Shown here piece after piece: positions 8,602 to 18,547 of a DNA stretch of 64,000 nt. How positions within the stretch are numbered: position 1 is the stretch's first letter; every line of letters starts with the position of its first letter. The notes beneath the pieces are model-generated. The model was given only the letters and a program-made list of their open reading frames with translations, was not told where the DNA came from and did not search any database. Location of the stretch: the NCBI GenBank assembly GCA_905221455.1, contig CAJNDF010000007.1, positions 80,207-144,206 of the forward strand. Reading direction: 5' to 3'. The translations under genes and the position numbers were made by a program. The stretch is from a bacterium. GTDB lineage: Bacteria > Bacillota > Bacilli > Lactobacillales > Streptococcaceae.

Positions 8602-10385
8602 AAATTTTCCCCCTTTATGTGTTTTAGTGTAGGTTTACGAGTTAAATAAATCTCTTCTTTATATTGGCCTTCTGTTTCAAAGATAATGATTCGGTTGGCA
8701 CCTTCCTTGAGATAGCTATGAGGGATATAAAGCGAGAGGGTTGGGCCAACATTCCAAAAACGTCCTAAGTTCTGCCCATTGACAAAGGCAACTCCCTTAC
8801 CAAACTCAGACAAGTCTAGGTAAGTATCTTTTGGCACTTCGATTGTAAAATCATAAGCGTAAAAGGCTGGTTGTCCTTCTGTCCATCCTTTTGAAAAATC
8901 AATTTTCTCAGGATTGTCTAGTGGGAGTGGATAGTGTTTCCAGTTTAGTAAGAAGTGCAAATCCTTACAAACCCCTGTCCGAATTCCCTTACGTTGCGTA
9001 TCCGCTAAGAACTTGTGTCCATAGTTGACACGCCCCATATTTTCTACCAAGATATCCAATCTAGATAGCGCTTTCTTTTCACCTTGATAAAAAATATCTT
9101 CCCCAATCTCTGTCTGATATTGGGTTTCGACCCACTGACCATCGACATAGAGCTGAGCCCTATCTCGACCGTCAATGATACGAAGTCTTTCTTCTTCTGC
9201 ATCCCAACTTGTTTCTGTTCGATAGAGTAGGTAGCCATAACTTTGTCCCAACTCCTCCATCTTTTTAGGATAAAGGCTTTCTACAGGACTAGACAAGCTA
9301 TCCAAGGTTCCAAACAAGGAAACTTTTTCAACTAGTGGAATAGCCTCCAACTCCATACTCTCTTTGTAGAGTGGTTCTAACTGCGGATACTCTGGAAAAT
9401 GTGTCGCCATCATCTTCTTGACTGCCAGATATTTGGCAGTTGGATTTCCTTCTTCATCCAGAAGGGCATCGTAATCATAAGATGTAACTTGTGGCAGGTC
9501 CAAAGTTCCTCTAGCCGAGCAACCATTCATGAAACCAAAGTTTGTACCACCATGGAACATGTAAAGATTGATGGAGCCTTGTTCCAAAACCTCTCGAACT
9601 GCATCTGCCAATTCTTTGGGATCCCGCGTGATAATCGGTTCCTTCCAACGATTGAACCAGCCATCCCAGAACTCCATACACATGAGAGGCCATTTCTTGC
9701 CATGCTCATCAAAGAATTCCTGCATCTGTGAAAAGTTGTAAGGCGCCTTAGAACCAAAGTTCCCTGTTACAAAGAGGTCATCTTCAATCAAGGTTCCAGC
9801 TTTCAGAGTAGCTCGCCATGGACCATCTGATGTAAAGAGAGGACAAGTTACGCCACGCTCTTCCATCAACTGTCGAATGGCTCTCAGATAAGCCTTATCT
9901 TCTCCATAAGAACCATACTCATTTTCAACCTGCATCATGAGGATATTACCACCATTGTCCAACAAATGTGGAGCCAATCGTGACAAGAGCTGGTCATAGT
10001 AGCGACCGACAGCTTCAATATAAGCAGGATCTGAGGAACGAATCCTCATATTCTTTGTTAAGAGCCAAGCTGGCAAGCCACCGAATTCCCACTCTGCACA
10101 GATGAAAGGTGACGGACGAACGATCGCATAGAGACCCAGATCTTGTGCTGTCTGAAGAAATCGCTCCAAATCCAGAGCTCCTTCAAAGTGAAACTCACCC
10201 TCACGAGGCTCGTGTAAATTCCAGGTCACATAAGTCTCTACCGTATTAAAACCAAGAGCCTTCAAATTATAGAGCGAATGATACCAATCCTCTGGAGGAA
10301 CCCTAAAATAATGAATGGCGCCAGATAAAATCTTAAATGATTTTCCATCGAGATAGAAATCATCTCGTATCTCAAATCGTGTCAT
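8598..10385 (-). CDS. bgaC: Beta-galactosidase BgaC, GH35
   Basis: The 595-residue enzyme belongs to glycoside hydrolase family 35. The acid/base Glu156 is in QVENEYGSYGE and the nucleophile Glu238 in MCMEFWDGWF. Pneumococcal BgaC releases terminal galactose from Gal-beta-1,3-GlcNAc. There is no signal peptide, as in the known protein, which is nevertheless reported at the surface. The start is ATG 10385 with AAAGGT upstream; a TTG seven codons earlier is less likely. It heads the operon with the PTS genes, agaS and galM. A candidate cre site lies just upstream. Confidence 0.95.
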   Translation of the reverse strand: MTRFEIRDDFYLDGKSFKILSGAIHYFRVPPEDWYHSLYNLKALGFNTVETYVTWNLHEPREGEFHFEGALDLERFLQTAQDLGLYAIVRPSPFICAEWEFGGLPAWLLTKNMRIRSSDPAYIEAVGRYYDQLLSRLAPHLLDNGGNILMMQVENEYGSYGEDKAYLRAIRQLMEERGVTCPLFTSDGPWRATLKAGTLIEDDLFVTGNFGSKAPYNFSQMQEFFDEHGKKWPLMCMEFWDGWFNRWKEPIITRDPKELADAVREVLEQGSINLYMFHGGTNFGFMNGCSARGTLDLPQVTSYDYDALLDEEGNPTAKYLAVKKMMATHFPEYPQLEPLYKESMELEAIPLVEKVSLFGTLDSLSSPVESLYPKKMEELGQSYGYLLYRTETSWDAEEERLRIIDGRDRAQLYVDGQWVETQYQTEIGEDIFYQGEKKALSRLDILVENMGRVNYGHKFLADTQRKGIRTGVCKDLHFLLNWKHYPLPLDNPEKIDFSKGWTEGQPAFYAYDFTIEVPKDTYLDLSEFGKGVAFVNGQNLGRFWNVGPTLSLYIPHSYLKEGANRIIIFETEGQYKEEIYLTRKPTLKHIKGENL

Positions 10386-10407
10386 AAAACTACCTTTTGA
10401 CTGCAAA

Positions 10408-10421
10408 AGTTTGCGCTTTCA
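10408..10421 (-). promoter_or_regulatory. Candidate cre (CcpA) site upstream of bgaC
   Basis: On the minus strand ATGAAAGCGCAAACT fits the low-GC Gram-positive cre consensus WTGNAANCGNWNNCW. It lies 23 bp before the bgaC start and overlaps one arm of a TTGCGCT/AGCGCAA inverted repeat. This suggests carbon catabolite repression of the galactoside operon. Confidence 0.55.
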
Positions 10422-10524
10422 TTTATTGTTATATTAAATATAGCGCAATCATTCATGTTTGTCAATAGTCTTAACTAGATTATTTAAAATTTTTCTATTT
10501 TTTTACTAACTTTTAGGCAAAATA

Positions 10525-10542
10525 CTTATAAAATCGTATAAG
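10525..10542. promoter_or_regulatory. Candidate GntR operator 1
   Basis: CTTATAAAATCGTATAAG is an 18-bp perfect inverted repeat (6-bp arms) in the divergent region between bgaC and the GntR-family gene. A related copy lies about 47 bp away, and both are followed by TCCTG. Operators of this AT-rich form are usual for GntR/HutC regulators. Confidence 0.45.
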
Positions 10543-10572
10543 TCCTGGCACTTCGCTCTTTTTCGCCAAAAA

Positions 10573-10598
10573 CCTTGTATAAAAATGTATAAAATCCT
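10573..10598. promoter_or_regulatory. Candidate GntR operator 2
   Basis: The TATAAAAATGTATAAAATCC stretch repeats the layout of operator 1 (TATAAAATCGTATAAGTCC) with a few changes. Two such sites in a divergent promoter region are consistent with autoregulation plus control of bgaC. The 10386-10718 spacer holds nothing else that I recognise. Confidence 0.35.
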
Positions 10599-10718
10599 GA
10601 TTATTTAGATGTAAATTAACCTTTTAGCCTATTATTTTAATTTTTTATTCAAAAGACTACTATTCTTTTCTTTTTTATGGTAAAATCTTTTATGGAAAAG
10701 GAAAATCGAGGTGAAAAT

Positions 10719-11435
10719 ATGGCAATTCCTAAATATCAATATATAAAAGACGAATTAAAGAACAAAATCATCTCTGGTCAATTCGCCAGTGGAGATAAAT
10801 TTTACACTGAAGCTGAATTGATTTCAATGTATGATGTGAGTTCTATCACAGTTGTCCGCGCCTTAAACGACCTTGCCAAAGATGGCTATATTGTCCGTCA
10901 ACAAGGAAAAGGAACCTTCGTTTCACGCGCACGCAAACACAAACTCGTAGAGTTTTCAGATGTAGAAGTTTTTGAAACTAAAGATGATAAAGTGACCGTC
11001 CTTTCTATTGAACGCGGAAATAAACTAAGCTACTTAGAAAAACTTGGATTACGTGGTGATCAGTTCTACTATAAGATTGAGCGCGTACGTAAATCAAACG
11101 GTGTTGTATACATCTACCATACATCTTACATTCCAGAACAATACATCAACGCAAATTATCCAAACCTTGAATACTATAGCTCTATCTATAGCCGTTTCAA
11201 ATTGGATTACCACATTCACATGAATGATGAACACTTTGAAGAAATCAATGAAATAGCATTTCCAACTCCAGAACACGTGGTTTCCATTCTAGGAATCAAT
11301 GATCAATTCCCTACTGTCCTTCAGACCAAGATTACGAAACTCGAATCTACTGGTCAAGTTTTGGAATATAGTGAAACCTACAAACGATCTGATTACTACA
11401 AGATTAAATTCATCTCATGTGACCGTGATCACTAA
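10719..11435 (+). CDS. GntR/HutC-family transcriptional regulator of the galactoside operon
   Basis: The 238-residue protein has an N-terminal winged helix-turn-helix (about residues 5-70, with ISMYDVSSITVVRALNDLA as the recognition part) and a C-terminal UTRA ligand domain (about 90-230). Such regulators respond to sugar phosphates. It is divergent from bgaC, the usual sign of local control. I chose ATG 10719 because GAGGTGAAAAT precedes it; upstream codons at 10677 and 10692 would add residues with no GntR similarity. In pneumococci strH lies between this gene and purB; here only a BOX element does. Confidence 0.85.
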   Translation: MAIPKYQYIKDELKNKIISGQFASGDKFYTEAELISMYDVSSITVVRALNDLAKDGYIVRQQGKGTFVSRARKHKLVEFSDVEVFETKDDKVTVLSIERGNKLSYLEKLGLRGDQFYYKIERVRKSNGVVYIYHTSYIPEQYINANYPNLEYYSSIYSRFKLDYHIHMNDEHFEEINEIAFPTPEHVVSILGINDQFPTVLQTKITKLESTGQVLEYSETYKRSDYYKIKFISCDRDH

Positions 11436-11439
11436 GAAG

Positions 11440-11469
11440 AAAGCCTGAGCCTCATCGCTTGGGCTTTTT
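11440..11469 (+). terminator. Rho-independent terminator of the GntR-family gene
   Basis: AAAGCCTGAGC pairs with GCTTGGGCTTT (with G-U pairs) and is followed by a T-run. Confidence 0.75.
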
Positions 11470-11546
11470 CAATGCTTATTATATCCCATCAAAACTGTAT
11501 TTTCTATATGTCAATGAAGATCGATTAAATTTGTTTAAATTTTACT

Positions 11547-11653
11547 AATACTCTTCGAAAATCAAATTCAAACCACGTCAGCGTCGCCTTGCCGTACTCA
11601 AGTACAGCCTGCGGCTAGTTTCCTAGTTTGCTCTTTGATTTTCATTGAGTATA
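11547..11653 (-). repeat. BOX element (boxA-boxC type), inverted relative to 5872-5979
   Basis: It begins TACTCTTCGAAAATCAAATT and ends TTTTCATTGAGTATA, the reverse complement of the copy at 5872. It lies between the GntR gene and the end of purB, where strH lies in pneumococci. The pair flanks the bgaC-PTS-gntR segment as inverted repeats of about 107 bp. Confidence 0.85.
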
Positions 11654-11701
11654 AAATATTGGTAATCTTTTTATCAAAAAGCTTTAATAAACAAGAAAAA
11701 C

Positions 11702-11742
11702 CGAAGTTCTTCTACTCCAGTAAATAAAGTAATAGAACTTCG
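11702..11742 (-). terminator. Terminator of the purine operon after purB
   Basis: CGAAGTTCTATTACT and AGTAGAAGAACTTCG (minus strand) form a long stem, followed by GGTTTTTC. It lies just past the purB stop. Confidence 0.75.
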
Positions 11743-11754
11743 ATTTTATTTTAA

Positions 11755-13050
11755 TTATCCTAAACCAAGACGTTCAAAGATATCATCCACTCGTTTAGTG
11801 TAATAAACTGGGTTGAAAATTTCGTCGATTTCTTCTTGAGTGAGGCGCGATGTTACTTCTGGATCTGCTTCAAGAAGTGGTTTAAAATCTACTTGATTGT
11901 CCCAAGAGTAGGCTGTTTTTGGTTGTACCAAGTCATAGGCTTGCTCACGAGTCATGCCTTTTTCAATCAAGGTCAACATGGCACGTTGGCTAAAGATAAG
12001 ACCAAAAGTAGAGTTCATGTTGCGGATCATATTTTCTGGGAAGACTGTCAAGTTCTTGACGATATTCCCAAAACGGTTGAGCATGTAGTCAATCAAAATG
12101 GTCGTATCTGGTGTAATGATACGCTCAGCTGATGAGTGAGAAATGTCACGTTCATGCCAGAGAGCGACATTTTCATAGGCCGTAATCATATGACCACGGA
12201 TAACACGCGCAAGACCTGTCATATTTTCAGAACCGATAGGGTTGCGTTTGTGCGGCATTGCAGATGAACCTTTTTGCCCTTTAGCAAAGAACTCTTCCAC
12301 TTCGCGTTGCTCAGATTTTTGAAGACCACGGATCTCAGTTGCCATACGTTCGATTGAAGTCGCGATACTAGCAAGAACCGCAAAGTACTCAGCATGAAGG
12401 TCACGAGGAAGGACTTGTGTAGAGATTTCTTGGGCACAGATACCCAATTTGTCGCAGACGTATTGCTCAACGAATGGCGGGATATTGGCAAAGTTACCAA
12501 CCGCACCAGAAATCTTACCAGCTTCCACACCAGCAGCCGCATGCTCGAAACGCTCGATATTGCGCTTCATTTCGCTGTACCAAGTCGCCAATTTAAGACC
12601 AAAGGTTGTAGGCTCAGCGTGCACACCGTGGGTACGACCCATCATGATGGTGAACTTGTGTTCCTTAGCCTTGCCAGCGATGATGTTGGTGAAGTTTTCA
12701 AGGTCACGACGGATGATGTCATTGGCCTGCTTGTAGAGGTAACCGTAGGCAGTATCCACCACGTCGGTAGAAGTCAAACCATAGTGAACCCACTTACGCT
12801 CTTCACCCAGAGTCTCAGAAACCGCACGCGTGAAAGCCACCACATCGTGGCGCGTCTCCTGCTCAATCTCCAAAATACGGTCGATGTCAAAGTCCGCCTT
12901 CTCGCGAATCAAAGCCACATCTTCCTTAGGGATTTCCCCCAACTCAGCCCATGCTTCGTCAGCCAAGATTTCCACCTCAAGCCAAGCACGGTATTTATTT
13001 TCTTCACTCCAAATATTCGCCATCTCAGGGCGAGAGTAACGGTTGATCAT
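11755..13050 (-). CDS. purB: Adenylosuccinate lyase
   Basis: The 431-residue enzyme makes AICAR from SAICAR and AMP from adenylosuccinate. The fumarase/aspartase-superfamily signature is seen in [11 protein letters not shown] (residues near 262), and the conserved His regions in [10 protein letters not shown] and TSTDVVD. It is the last gene of the purine series that starts at purC, about 70 bp after the 75-residue protein. Length and motifs are normal. The start [10 protein letters not shown] is the usual one for the family. Confidence 0.97.
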   Translation of the reverse strand: MINRYSRPEMANIWSEENKYRAWLEVEILADEAWAELGEIPKEDVALIREKADFDIDRILEIEQETRHDVVAFTRAVSETLGEERKWVHYGLTSTDVVDTAYGYLYKQANDIIRRDLENFTNIIAGKAKEHKFTIMMGRTHGVHAEPTTFGLKLATWYSEMKRNIERFEHAAAGVEAGKISGAVGNFANIPPFVEQYVCDKLGICAQEISTQVLPRDLHAEYFAVLASIATSIERMATEIRGLQKSEQREVEEFFAKGQKGSSAMPHKRNPIGSENMTGLARVIRGHMITAYENVALWHERDISHSSAERIITPDTTILIDYMLNRFGNIVKNLTVFPENMIRNMNSTFGLIFSQRAMLTLIEKGMTREQAYDLVQPKTAYSWDNQVDFKPLLEADPEVTSRLTQEEIDEIFNPVYYTKRVDDIFERLGLG

Positions 13051-13120
13051 GTTGTTAATTTTTCCTTTCTTTTTCTACTTCACGATGTGCAAACAAATCA
13101 TAGAACATTGATTAGCCAAA

Positions 13121-13348
13121 TTATTCAAATTCTTCTTTCCCAATCCATACAGACGGGTAATGTTCCAATGAATTAAGGTCTGTATCTAGTGACAAGTCAT
13201 AAATTGCTAAATAGTTTTCAGGGTATTGAGCAACTAACTCTTCATATTTAGCCCTCACTTTTGCGTGATTGCTACTAGCATACACGACTTCGACGGCTGC
13301 TCCAGTCTTATCTTTTTCTACAAAAGCATTAACAATAATTTGTATCAT
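13121..13348 (-). CDS. Small conserved protein of the purine operon
   Basis: A 75-residue protein rich in charged residues, without signal peptide or membrane segment. It lies between purK and purB on the same strand, 9 bp after purK. A similar small gene sits at this point in pneumococci. I see no domain that I recognise; the pattern MIQIIVNAFVEKD followed by YEELVAQYPENYLAIYDLS suggests a small alpha/beta fold. Co-transcription with the pur genes is likely from spacing; its role is unknown. Confidence 0.7.
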   Translation of the reverse strand: MIQIIVNAFVEKDKTGAAVEVVYASSNHAKVRAKYEELVAQYPENYLAIYDLSLDTDLNSLEHYPSVWIGKEEFE

Positions 13349-13357
13349 ATGCTTGTC

Positions 13358-14449
13358 CTAAAAATCAATCCCTTTCCCAAACTCATCCACACTATCCGGC
13401 ACATCACTAAACAAAGTCACGTGTCCCATCTTGCGATTGTGCTTCGCTTCTATTTTACCATACATGTGGAGGTGGGCGCTTGGATTTTCTGTGACATATT
13501 TTTCAGCAGCCTCTACCTGCTGGCCGAGAACATTGAGCATGACAGCTGGAGCATGTAATTTTATTTCTGGCAATGGCGATCCCAGAACGCCTAGAATATG
13601 GGTATCAAACTGAGAGAAGTCACAGGCTTCGATTGAGTAGTGTCCTGAGTTGTGTGGGCGTGGCGCAATTTCGTTGACGATGATGTCATCAGCTGTCGCA
13701 AACATTTCCACGCATAGAGTTCCAGACAGGTTAAGCTGTTCAGCAATTCGCACTGCCATTGCTTTGGCTTTGGCTGCTAAACTTTCTGAAATTCGAGCTG
13801 GAACGATAGTCTTAGACAAAATGTTGTTGCGGTGGATATTTTCCTGAACTGGAAAAATCGTCACATCCTTGCCATTTCCTGACACGATGACAGAAATTTC
13901 AAGATCAAAGTTGACGAATTCTTCCAAGACGCAGTCAGCTGAGTTGGCTAGTGCACGGGCTTCTTCCAAGTCTGCTTCCGAGCGAATGACCTTTTGCCCA
14001 TGCCCATCGTAGCCACCTGTCGCAGTCTTGAGGACATAGTTTTTGGACAGGTCAATATCTGCCAAATCTTGGCTCGAGGTCACAACCTTATAGGGTGCCA
14101 CAGTGACTTGTGCCTTGTTTGAGAGAAAGTCCTTTTCAAAAATGCGATTTTGAGAAATGCGAAGGAGATCTGTCCCTTGAGGGAGTTGTCCATCCTTGAT
14201 AACCGCATCCAAACCGTCAGCATCGACATTTTCAAACTCATAGGTCAGGACATCGCAACGCTCCGCCAACTCACGGAGGGCATCCACATCGTTATAAGGG
14301 GCCACGATGATTTCCGCCACACGAGAGGCCGGGCAATCAGCCGCAGGATCCAGAGCGATAACCTTGTGACCCATGTAGATAGCTGAGATGGCCATCATCT
14401 GTCCCAGCTGACCGCCACCGATAATTCCGATTGTTTTAGATGAGCTCAT
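13358..14449 (-). CDS. purK: N5-carboxyaminoimidazole ribonucleotide synthase
   Basis: The 363-residue ATP-grasp enzyme carboxylates AIR with bicarbonate to N5-CAIR. The N-terminus [13 protein letters not shown] is the PurK nucleotide-like fold, the ATP-grasp part includes [13 protein letters not shown], and the substrate region has [14 protein letters not shown]. It overlaps purE by 14 nt, which points to translational coupling of the two steps. Confidence 0.96.
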   Translation of the reverse strand: MSSSKTIGIIGGGQLGQMMAISAIYMGHKVIALDPAADCPASRVAEIIVAPYNDVDALRELAERCDVLTYEFENVDADGLDAVIKDGQLPQGTDLLRISQNRIFEKDFLSNKAQVTVAPYKVVTSSQDLADIDLSKNYVLKTATGGYDGHGQKVIRSEADLEEARALANSADCVLEEFVNFDLEISVIVSGNGKDVTIFPVQENIHRNNILSKTIVPARISESLAAKAKAMAVRIAEQLNLSGTLCVEMFATADDIIVNEIAPRPHNSGHYSIEACDFSQFDTHILGVLGSPLPEIKLHAPAVMLNVLGQQVEAAEKYVTENPSAHLHMYGKIEAKHNRKMGHVTLFSDVPDSVDEFGKGIDF

Positions 14450-14927
14450 TGGTAGACTCCTCTGCGATTTTTCCTTGCTCTTCCGCGAAATCAGCCAAAG
14501 CTGTCGCGATAGCTTGATCCTCTACTGATAGGAGACGGAGGGCAAAGAGGGCCGCATTAGTCGCACCTGCTTCCCCGATAGCCATAGTCGCAACCGGTAC
14601 GCCACCCGGCATCTGAACGATAGAGTAGAGCGAGTCCACGCCACTAAGGGCACGCGATTTGACCGGTACCCCAATGACAGGAAGGGTTGTTTTCGCTGCG
14701 ACCATACCTGGCAAATGGGCTGCGCCACCTGCACCTGCGATGATGACCTTGATACCACGGCTACGAGCCTCCTCCGCATGTCTGAACATGAGGTCTGGTG
14801 TACGGTGGGCAGAAACAACTTTCTTTTCGTAGGCTACACCGAAGCGGTCTAGGACTTCTGCTGTTTTTTGCATGGTTGCCCAGTCGGATTTTGAGCCCAT
14901 GATGATGGAAATAATTGGTTTGGTCAT
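14436..14927 (-). CDS. purE: N5-carboxyaminoimidazole ribonucleotide mutase
   Basis: The 163-residue class I PurE moves the carboxyl group of N5-CAIR to give CAIR. The family motif is at the start ([10 protein letters not shown]), followed by VVSAHRTPD with the catalytic His and [14 protein letters not shown]. The end overlaps purK by 14 nt. Upstream is a 178-bp spacer to purD holding a strong hairpin. Confidence 0.96.
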   Translation of the reverse strand: MTKPIISIIMGSKSDWATMQKTAEVLDRFGVAYEKKVVSAHRTPDLMFRHAEEARSRGIKVIIAGAGGAAHLPGMVAAKTTLPVIGVPVKSRALSGVDSLYSIVQMPGGVPVATMAIGEAGATNAALFALRLLSVEDQAIATALADFAEEQGKIAEESTNELI

Positions 14928-15022
14928 AATTTTCCTTTTCTTCCTTTCTGATACTGGTCTTAGGTGGTGGGGACGGAAGCAAACCTTCGGTTTCTTTGAG
15001 CCTAAGGTCTCAAATTTTCCCT

Positions 15023-15049
15023 AGACCAGAACAGATACTGTTCTGGTCT
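15023..15049. other. Strong hairpin in purD-purE spacer
   Basis: AGACCAGAACAG and CTGTTCTGGTCT form a perfect 12-bp stem with a 3-nt loop. There is no T-run on the minus strand, so it is more likely an RNA processing or stability structure within the operon transcript than a terminator. Confidence 0.55.
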
Positions 15050-15105
15050 TTTCACCACGGCGACCATTGTCGTGTTTGGCGACTGCGTCGCTTTTTCTTA
15101 TATCT

Positions 15106-16368
15106 TTATCTAATTGCCTTGCTTCCGATATCGGTTCGGTAGAAAAGTCCTTCTGTTTTTTGTTGGGCGAGTTCACTGTAAATAATGTTTTGTCCGTCTT
15201 TGACGGTGTCTGCTGTGGTGACGAGCATATAAACACGTCCACCGTTTGATAGCAGTGCACTGCTATTTTCCGAAAACTTAGCCCCTGCATAGTAGGTGAT
15301 GATGTCGCCTTCTGTCTTGGCTGGCAACTTGACACCTTTTTCATAGTCTAGCGGATAACCGTTGGATGCGACAACCACACCCAGAGTCACACCCTTGTCC
15401 GTCCACGTGATATTCGGCTCCTTGCCATCCAAAATATCCGTGATATTTTGCGCAAAGTCAGATGTTAAACGAGGCAGGATAATCTGAGTTTCAGGATCTC
15501 CAAAACGAGAGTTGAACTCAATGACTTTCGGTCCATCAGCTGTTAAGATAAGACCTGCGTAAAGAACACCAAGATAAGGACGACCTTCTTTGATCATGCC
15601 TTCAAGAACTGGCTTGATAATCGTGTCAACTGCTATGTCAACCACACTCTGTGGCAAGTGAGGAACTGGCGCATAGGCACCCATACCACCTGTATTAGGT
15701 CCCTTATCGCCATCATAGGCACGTTTGTGATCCTGAGCCGTTGGCATGATGTAGAACTTGTCGCCATTGACAAAGGCAAAGAGAGAGAACTCTTCCCCGT
15801 CAAGGAATTCCTCGATGACTACACGCGCACCTGAATCACCGAATTTATTATCCAAAAGCATCTCATGAGCTGCTTCGACTGCTTGCTCGACTGTCTCAGC
15901 AACAACGACACCTTTTCCAAGGGCCAATCCATCCGCCTTGACCACGATTGGAGCGCCTTTTTCTTCGATATAGGCCTTGGATTCCTCAAAATCAGAAAAT
16001 GTGCCGTAGGCTGCTGTCGGAATGTCGTATTTGACCATGATTTCCTTAGCAAAATCCTTGGACCACTCCAGCTCCGCTGCAACCCTAGTCGGACCAAAAG
16101 CCTTGAGCCCAGCTTGATTAAAATCATCCACGATTCCAGCGGCCAGTGCGTCATCTGGACCGATAAAGGTCCAAGCAATATCGTTTGACTTTGCAAAGTC
16201 AATTAACTTAGAATGTTCGGAAATAGAGATATTCACCAATTCCAGACCATCCAGAGTCATCCCGTCATTCCCAGGAGCCACAAAGACTTGTTCAACGTCT
16301 TTTGATTCAAGCAACTTCTTAGCAATGGCATGTTCACGACCACCAGAACCGACAACTAACAGTTTCAT
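15106..16368 (-). CDS. purD: Phosphoribosylamine-glycine ligase (GAR synthetase)
   Basis: The 420-residue ATP-grasp enzyme joins phosphoribosylamine and glycine. The N-terminal GSGGREHAIAKKL motif, the ATP-grasp stretch KADGLALGKGV and the metal-binding EFNSRFGDPETQ motif are all present. It lies in the operon between purH and purE. Length is normal. ATG 16368 has AGAGGTTGTG upstream. Confidence 0.96.
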   Translation of the reverse strand: MKLLVVGSGGREHAIAKKLLESKDVEQVFVAPGNDGMTLDGLELVNISISEHSKLIDFAKSNDIAWTFIGPDDALAAGIVDDFNQAGLKAFGPTRVAAELEWSKDFAKEIMVKYDIPTAAYGTFSDFEESKAYIEEKGAPIVVKADGLALGKGVVVAETVEQAVEAAHEMLLDNKFGDSGARVVIEEFLDGEEFSLFAFVNGDKFYIMPTAQDHKRAYDGDKGPNTGGMGAYAPVPHLPQSVVDIAVDTIIKPVLEGMIKEGRPYLGVLYAGLILTADGPKVIEFNSRFGDPETQIILPRLTSDFAQNITDILDGKEPNITWTDKGVTLGVVVASNGYPLDYEKGVKLPAKTEGDIITYYAGAKFSENSSALLSNGGRVYMLVTTADTVKDGQNIIYSELAQQKTEGLFYRTDIGSKAIR

Positions 16369-16489
16369 CTCACAACCTCTTTTGCGAATTATTTAATAAC
16401 ATTATATCACAAACGTTCGTATTAATCTTCTTTCACTTAGCATTTTAAGACAAAAAAGGAAAGAAACTGTTTTCTTTCCTTTAGTGTTC

Positions 16490-18037
16490 TTAATGTCTAA
16501 AATGTCTTACGCCTGTGAAGACCATAGTCAAGCCGTATTTGTCAGCAGCTTCGATGGATTCCTGATCACGGACCGATCCACCTGGCTGGATGATGGCCTT
16601 GATACCTGCTTTGGCGATTTCTTCCACGTTATCCGCAAATGGGAAGAAGGCATCCGAAGCAAGAACAGCGCCATCAAGGCGGTCTTTAGCTTGGTCAATG
16701 GCGATACGGACTGAAGCCACACGGTTGGTTTGACCTGGACCAACACCAAGTGTCATGTGGTCGTTGGTTACAATGATCCCGTTTGATTTCACATACTTGA
16801 TGGCTTTCCAAGCAAACTCAAGTGCTGTCGCTTCTGTCTCAGTTGGTTGGCGCTTGGTCACCACCTGCCAGTCAGTCGGGCTTTCCTTAACCACGTCTTG
16901 GTTTTGCACAAGAAGTCCACCGACTACGCCTGTGTACTCTGCTTCCACTTCACTAGCCTCTTGAGCATCAAATGTCAAGGCAAGGATACGCAAGTTTTTC
17001 TTTTTATTAGTCAAAATGGCTAGCGCCTCATCCGTATAGCTTGGTGCGATGATGATTTCAAGGAAAACGCCGTGCATCTTCTCAGCTGTCGCAACATCCA
17101 CCTCACGGTTAAGAACAACGATACCACCAAAGATAGACACTGGGTCAGACTCATAAGCGTAGTCCCAAGCAGTCTCAATGTCATCAGCCTGACCGATTCC
17201 ACATGGGTTCATGTGTTTGAGAGCCACAACGGTTGGACGGTCTTTGAAATCACGGATAATACGAATAGCAGCATCCGCATCGCGGATATTGTTAAAGGAC
17301 AATTCCTTACCGTTGAGCTGTTTGGCTGATGCAATTGAGTAGTCCGTCGGCAAAGCTTTTTGGTAGAAGTCCGCATCCTGCTGAGGATTTTCCCCATAAC
17401 GCATGGCTTGTTTGAGATCATAGGTCAAAGTGAGCTTTTCTGGTTTGCTTTCGCCCACTTGAGCCGTGAAGTATTCCGCTATCAAGGCATCATAAGCCGC
17501 TGTGTGACGGAAAACCTTGGCTGCCAAACGTTGGCGAGTTTCATAAGTCGTTTCACCATTGGCTGACAATTCATCAAGAACCACAGTATAGTCAGCAGGG
17601 TCTACCACAACTGTTACGCTAGCGTGGTTCTTCGCTGCTGAACGAAGCATAGATGGCCCACCGATATCAATGTTTTCAACTGCATCAGCGTAAGTCACAT
17701 CTGGTTTGAGAATCGTTTCCTTGAAAGGATAGAGATTAACTACTACAAGATCGATAAGCTCGATCTTATTGTCCTTAGCAGCCTCTAGGTGACTATCCAA
17801 GTCACGACGAGCGAGGAGCCCGCCGTGGATATTTGGGTGGAGGGTCTTGACACGACCATCCATCATTTCTGGGAAGCCAGTCACATCATCGATAGCAATG
17901 GTGTCCACCCCAGCATTATCAAGGGCAACCTTGGTTCCACCTGTCGAGATAATATCCCAACCGAGATTTTTAAGTTCTTGAGCAAATTCAACAATGCCCG
18001 CTTTGTCTGAGACGCTGATTAAGGCTTTTTTCGTCAT
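16490..18037 (-). CDS. purH: Bifunctional AICAR transformylase/IMP cyclohydrolase
   Basis: The 515-residue enzyme does the last two steps to IMP. The N-terminal part is the MGS-like IMP cyclohydrolase ([24 protein letters not shown]); the C-terminal part is AICAR transformylase with the [10 protein letters not shown] motif and the [13 protein letters not shown] end. It follows a GNAT gene by one base, so it is coupled to it. Length and motifs are normal. Confidence 0.97.
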   Translation of the reverse strand: MTKKALISVSDKAGIVEFAQELKNLGWDIISTGGTKVALDNAGVDTIAIDDVTGFPEMMDGRVKTLHPNIHGGLLARRDLDSHLEAAKDNKIELIDLVVVNLYPFKETILKPDVTYADAVENIDIGGPSMLRSAAKNHASVTVVVDPADYTVVLDELSANGETTYETRQRLAAKVFRHTAAYDALIAEYFTAQVGESKPEKLTLTYDLKQAMRYGENPQQDADFYQKALPTDYSIASAKQLNGKELSFNNIRDADAAIRIIRDFKDRPTVVALKHMNPCGIGQADDIETAWDYAYESDPVSIFGGIVVLNREVDVATAEKMHGVFLEIIIAPSYTDEALAILTNKKKNLRILALTFDAQEASEVEAEYTGVVGGLLVQNQDVVKESPTDWQVVTKRQPTETEATALEFAWKAIKYVKSNGIIVTNDHMTLGVGPGQTNRVASVRIAIDQAKDRLDGAVLASDAFFPFADNVEEIAKAGIKAIIQPGGSVRDQESIEAADKYGLTMVFTGVRHFRH

Positions 18038-18038
18038 T

Positions 18039-18503
18039 CTATTCCTCTTTCTTTAGATCCAAGCGCATAGCGACTTCGTTATTTTCTTCTATAAATCCTG
18101 TTTCCTGAAAACCCAAACTAGTCAACAGATGCTTCATTTTTTCATTTCCAACCACATAATCTGCAATAATATGATTGCAAGCGCTATCCATCTGAGCCTT
18201 TTTGATTAGAGCTTCCAAGGCTTTTCGACCATAACCTCTTCCTTGGTACTGCTGGCCAATCATTATCCGCCAGATAAAGTATTCCGCTTCATCCCCGTCT
18301 ATTTCCAGAAGGAGAAAACCAACTACAAGCCCATTCCAATAAATTGCCATTGGAAACACATCCCCATTCTCTCGGTAGAGCCATGCGTCAGCTAAAGAGC
18401 GTACATTTGGAGACACGAAACGTGCTCGTTCATCAGCTTCAGATATTTTCAAATCCAGCACTGCCTGATAACTGCTCTCATCTACTAATTTCAGTTCAAT
18501 CAT
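18039..18503 (-). CDS. GNAT-family N-acetyltransferase inside the purine operon
   Basis: The 154-residue protein shows the GNAT fold: a first part [15 protein letters not shown], the acetyl-CoA loop [16 protein letters not shown] (near residue 95) and the end [18 protein letters not shown]. The acceptor is unknown. It lies between purN and purH, 1 bp before the purH ATG, so it is part of the operon. In pneumococci a vanZ-like gene occupies this place; here it is replaced. ATG 18503 has AGGAGAAAAA upstream; an upstream TTG would add five residues. Confidence 0.82.
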   Translation of the reverse strand: MIELKLVDESSYQAVLDLKISEADERARFVSPNVRSLADAWLYRENGDVFPMAIYWNGLVVGFLLLEIDGDEAEYFIWRIMIGQQYQGRGYGRKALEALIKKAQMDSACNHIIADYVVGNEKMKHLLTSLGFQETGFIEENNEVAMRLDLKKEE

Positions 18504-18547
18504 TTTTTCTCCTAGCAAGATTGCGCAATTAAAACTTGACTTCCTTC

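Noticed and set aside
13265..13558. Plus-strand frames over the purine genes (several of 60-260 codons)
   Set aside because: They are shadows of intact pur genes; none has a ribosome-binding site or a recognisable domain.
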